From positions 124,001-188,000 of the forward strand of contig NW_026732292.1 of the NCBI RefSeq assembly GCF_028476545.1: a stretch of DNA of 64,000 bases, given 5' to 3'. Each line of letters starts with the position of its first letter. Position 1 is the stretch's first letter. Positions 62,330-64,000 of this stretch are shown in pieces. Both the position numbers and the translations under genes were made by a program. Under the pieces are notes generated by a model that was not told where the DNA came from, searched no databases, and saw only the letters and a program-made list of their open reading frames with translations. Source of the DNA: Physella acuta (lineage: Eukaryota > Mollusca > Gastropoda > Physidae).

Positions 62330-63990
62330 GTAAGTAATTCTATTTTTGAGCAAAACTTTTTATAGAAAATGTTAATGACTGCCTACATTGAAAATTTGGT
62401 AGATCTTGAATCTTAGATCTCTCTCTAGATTATCATTTTATAGAACTAGATCTAGACTCTAGATCTAGGATTCTAGTGACAGTGGAGTGTCTAGCAGCAG
62501 TGGCTGCAGCAGCTAGCCTAGCTACTATTAGTAGTACTAAGCTAGTGTCTTGTTTTTGACTAGTAGTTACTATAATTTATTAATTTAATTTAATAGCTAA
62601 ACTAAAAAAAACGAAGTGACTACGCGTCTCGCAGAGCGTGGCCTCTAAAGAATAGACTACGCGTCTCGCAGGTTTGATTTGCCATCTTATAAATGAAAAT
62701 GCTTACTTTTAACTGTTCTGACACATCCGCTGTGGTCGAGTTAACAGTGTGCCAGCTGTAGACTGAAGTTCATAGTCACGTAGTTCAGAGTTCGAGACCG
62801 GGGTTAGCTCGGCATGTACGAGTTTTTTTTTTTTTTTTTACATTTTTTTTTCATATTGAAAATATGACTTAGACTATGATTTTTTTTTTTAAAAAATAAA
62901 ACTTCCAAACATCGTCACTGTCGTGATTGCTTGCTTGCCTTACGTTTACTATCCCATGAGTGGAAAATCCCACCACGACCCACGGTCGGCGAGGTCACGT
63001 GAGTTCAGCAGGCCTAAAGCATACGTCATAGACACAAGTTCACACGAGATCGTCTGTCTTCACTTCTCTTCTTCCCACCCCCTCCCCCCTCAAGCAAATT
63101 GAAATTTTTTTTAAGTTCACATAGGATAAATAATACAGACTTAGATCTACTATCACCCATGCTAGATAGGTAGGCCTAAATGATAAAGGACAGTTTGATT
63201 TAGCTAGGTTGCTGCTAGATCTAGGACTATCATCTGACCTCACAAATTTTCCTTGACACTACTACACACTGCTTTTTTACAAGTACTAGATGTAGAATCT
63301 TAGGTGTTGAAATAATATAAATACACTTAAACTCGATCTAGATCTATGTCAACATTAAATTGTTACCACGAAAAAAAAAATCAGGCAGTCCTGATATGTT
63401 TTTTTTTACATCGCGTGCCGCCTAGGGTAAAGATTAAGCGTAACGCGGAGCGAACTGCGCAAAGGCGGCCTTACGCGTCACGCGGAGCGAACCGCGCAAA
63501 TGCTAACTAACTAAACTAGTTAGTCTCTAAATGTTAAATTGAAATAAATAACTCTTCTAGACTCTAGTAGTTCTTAATCATTAAGAAGATTAAGTTAATC
63601 TAGTGACTAGTAGAAAAAGTAGTGTAGTAGTTCTACTAGTACTAGTAGATGTACTAGATTACTACTACTCTAGTAGTCATAAAATTCACTAGCCGAAGTC
63701 TAAAATTAAGAAAAATGATTTAGTGTTTCAAATTAAAGTATTCATTAGACATTAGCTAACCTAGATCTAGTTGGTTTGGAAGTATGTAGTATGTAGATTT
63801 TAGTAAGCCAATTTATCTATCTAAAGTTTACTAAATCTATAAAAAAATGTAAACGAGAGGGGTGGATAAAAAAATGATGGCAATAGGCTTCAATAGGTAT
63901 TACATTTTTGACTGACATTGTCCCCATTCATGCCTGTTTTTTTCAAAGACCAAATTTGTTTTTTAAATGGTTTTACTATTTTTGTTTCAG
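62330..63990. other. Candidate intron, TCTAGATC-rich, with short GC-rich duplications
   Basis: AT-rich sequence with many CTAGATCTAG / CTAGTAGT words. GACTACGCGTCTCGCAG occurs twice (62619-62635 and 62656-62672). ACGCGGAGCGAAC.GCGCAAA occurs twice (about 63442-63462 and 63479-63499). A tRNA B-box-like GAGTTCGAGACCGG lies at about 62788-62801 without a convincing cloverleaf. No coding exon was found. Confidence 0.4.
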
Positions 63991-64000
63991 AGTCTTGAAC

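Overview
The window is AT-rich animal nuclear DNA. Its genes have many short exons with GT..AG introns, and a dense layer of young and old mobile DNA surrounds them. Frequent TCTAGATC-type runs, TAGGCCTA words, tRNA-headed SINEs and Helitrons would fit a mollusc, perhaps a heterobranch gastropod. That is an inference: no ribosomal or mitochondrial marker is present.

Gene-rich half (1-36 kb). Six protein genes were read by hand and spliced in frame. They are an intronless ASB17-like ankyrin/SOCS-box protein (+, 948-2174); STT3A, the catalytic subunit of oligosaccharyltransferase (-, 14 coding exons, 723 aa); BYSL/bystin, a 40S ribosome assembly factor (+, 10 exons, 432 aa); a RITA1 homologue (-, 2 exons, 221 aa); PDIA6, an ER protein disulfide isomerase ending in KDEL (+, 12 exons, 433 aa); and an unidentified four-helix membrane protein (-, 6 exons, 226 aa). 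STT3A/BYSL and RITA1/PDIA6 are head-to-head pairs. BYSL/RITA1 and PDIA6/four-helix gene are tail-to-tail. STT3A and PDIA6 both act on nascent secretory proteins in the ER. A perfect ER-stress element (CCAAT-N9-CCACG) lies 139 bp upstream of the PDIA6 start codon.

Repeat-rich half (36-64 kb). This half holds a 2.04-kb piggyBac-type element with TTAA target sites; several copies of a ~690-bp repeat of unknown class, two of them split by non-autonomous Helitrons exactly between A and T; a 3.3-kb minisatellite (17/29-bp units) with an 853-bp block duplication; a hAT-like element carrying a Helitron, which itself carries a 342-bp tandem array; a 3.06-kb minisatellite of 55/60-bp units; and several small hAT-type MITEs with 8-bp target duplications and long C/G runs. 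Only fragments of genes appear here: a candidate first coding exon at 53985-54121, and a candidate promoter with 5'UTR exon near 62.2-62.3 kb whose next exon may begin 10 bases before the window ends.

All splice sites, repeat borders and target duplications were read by eye. No database search was possible, so family names rest on remembered motifs.
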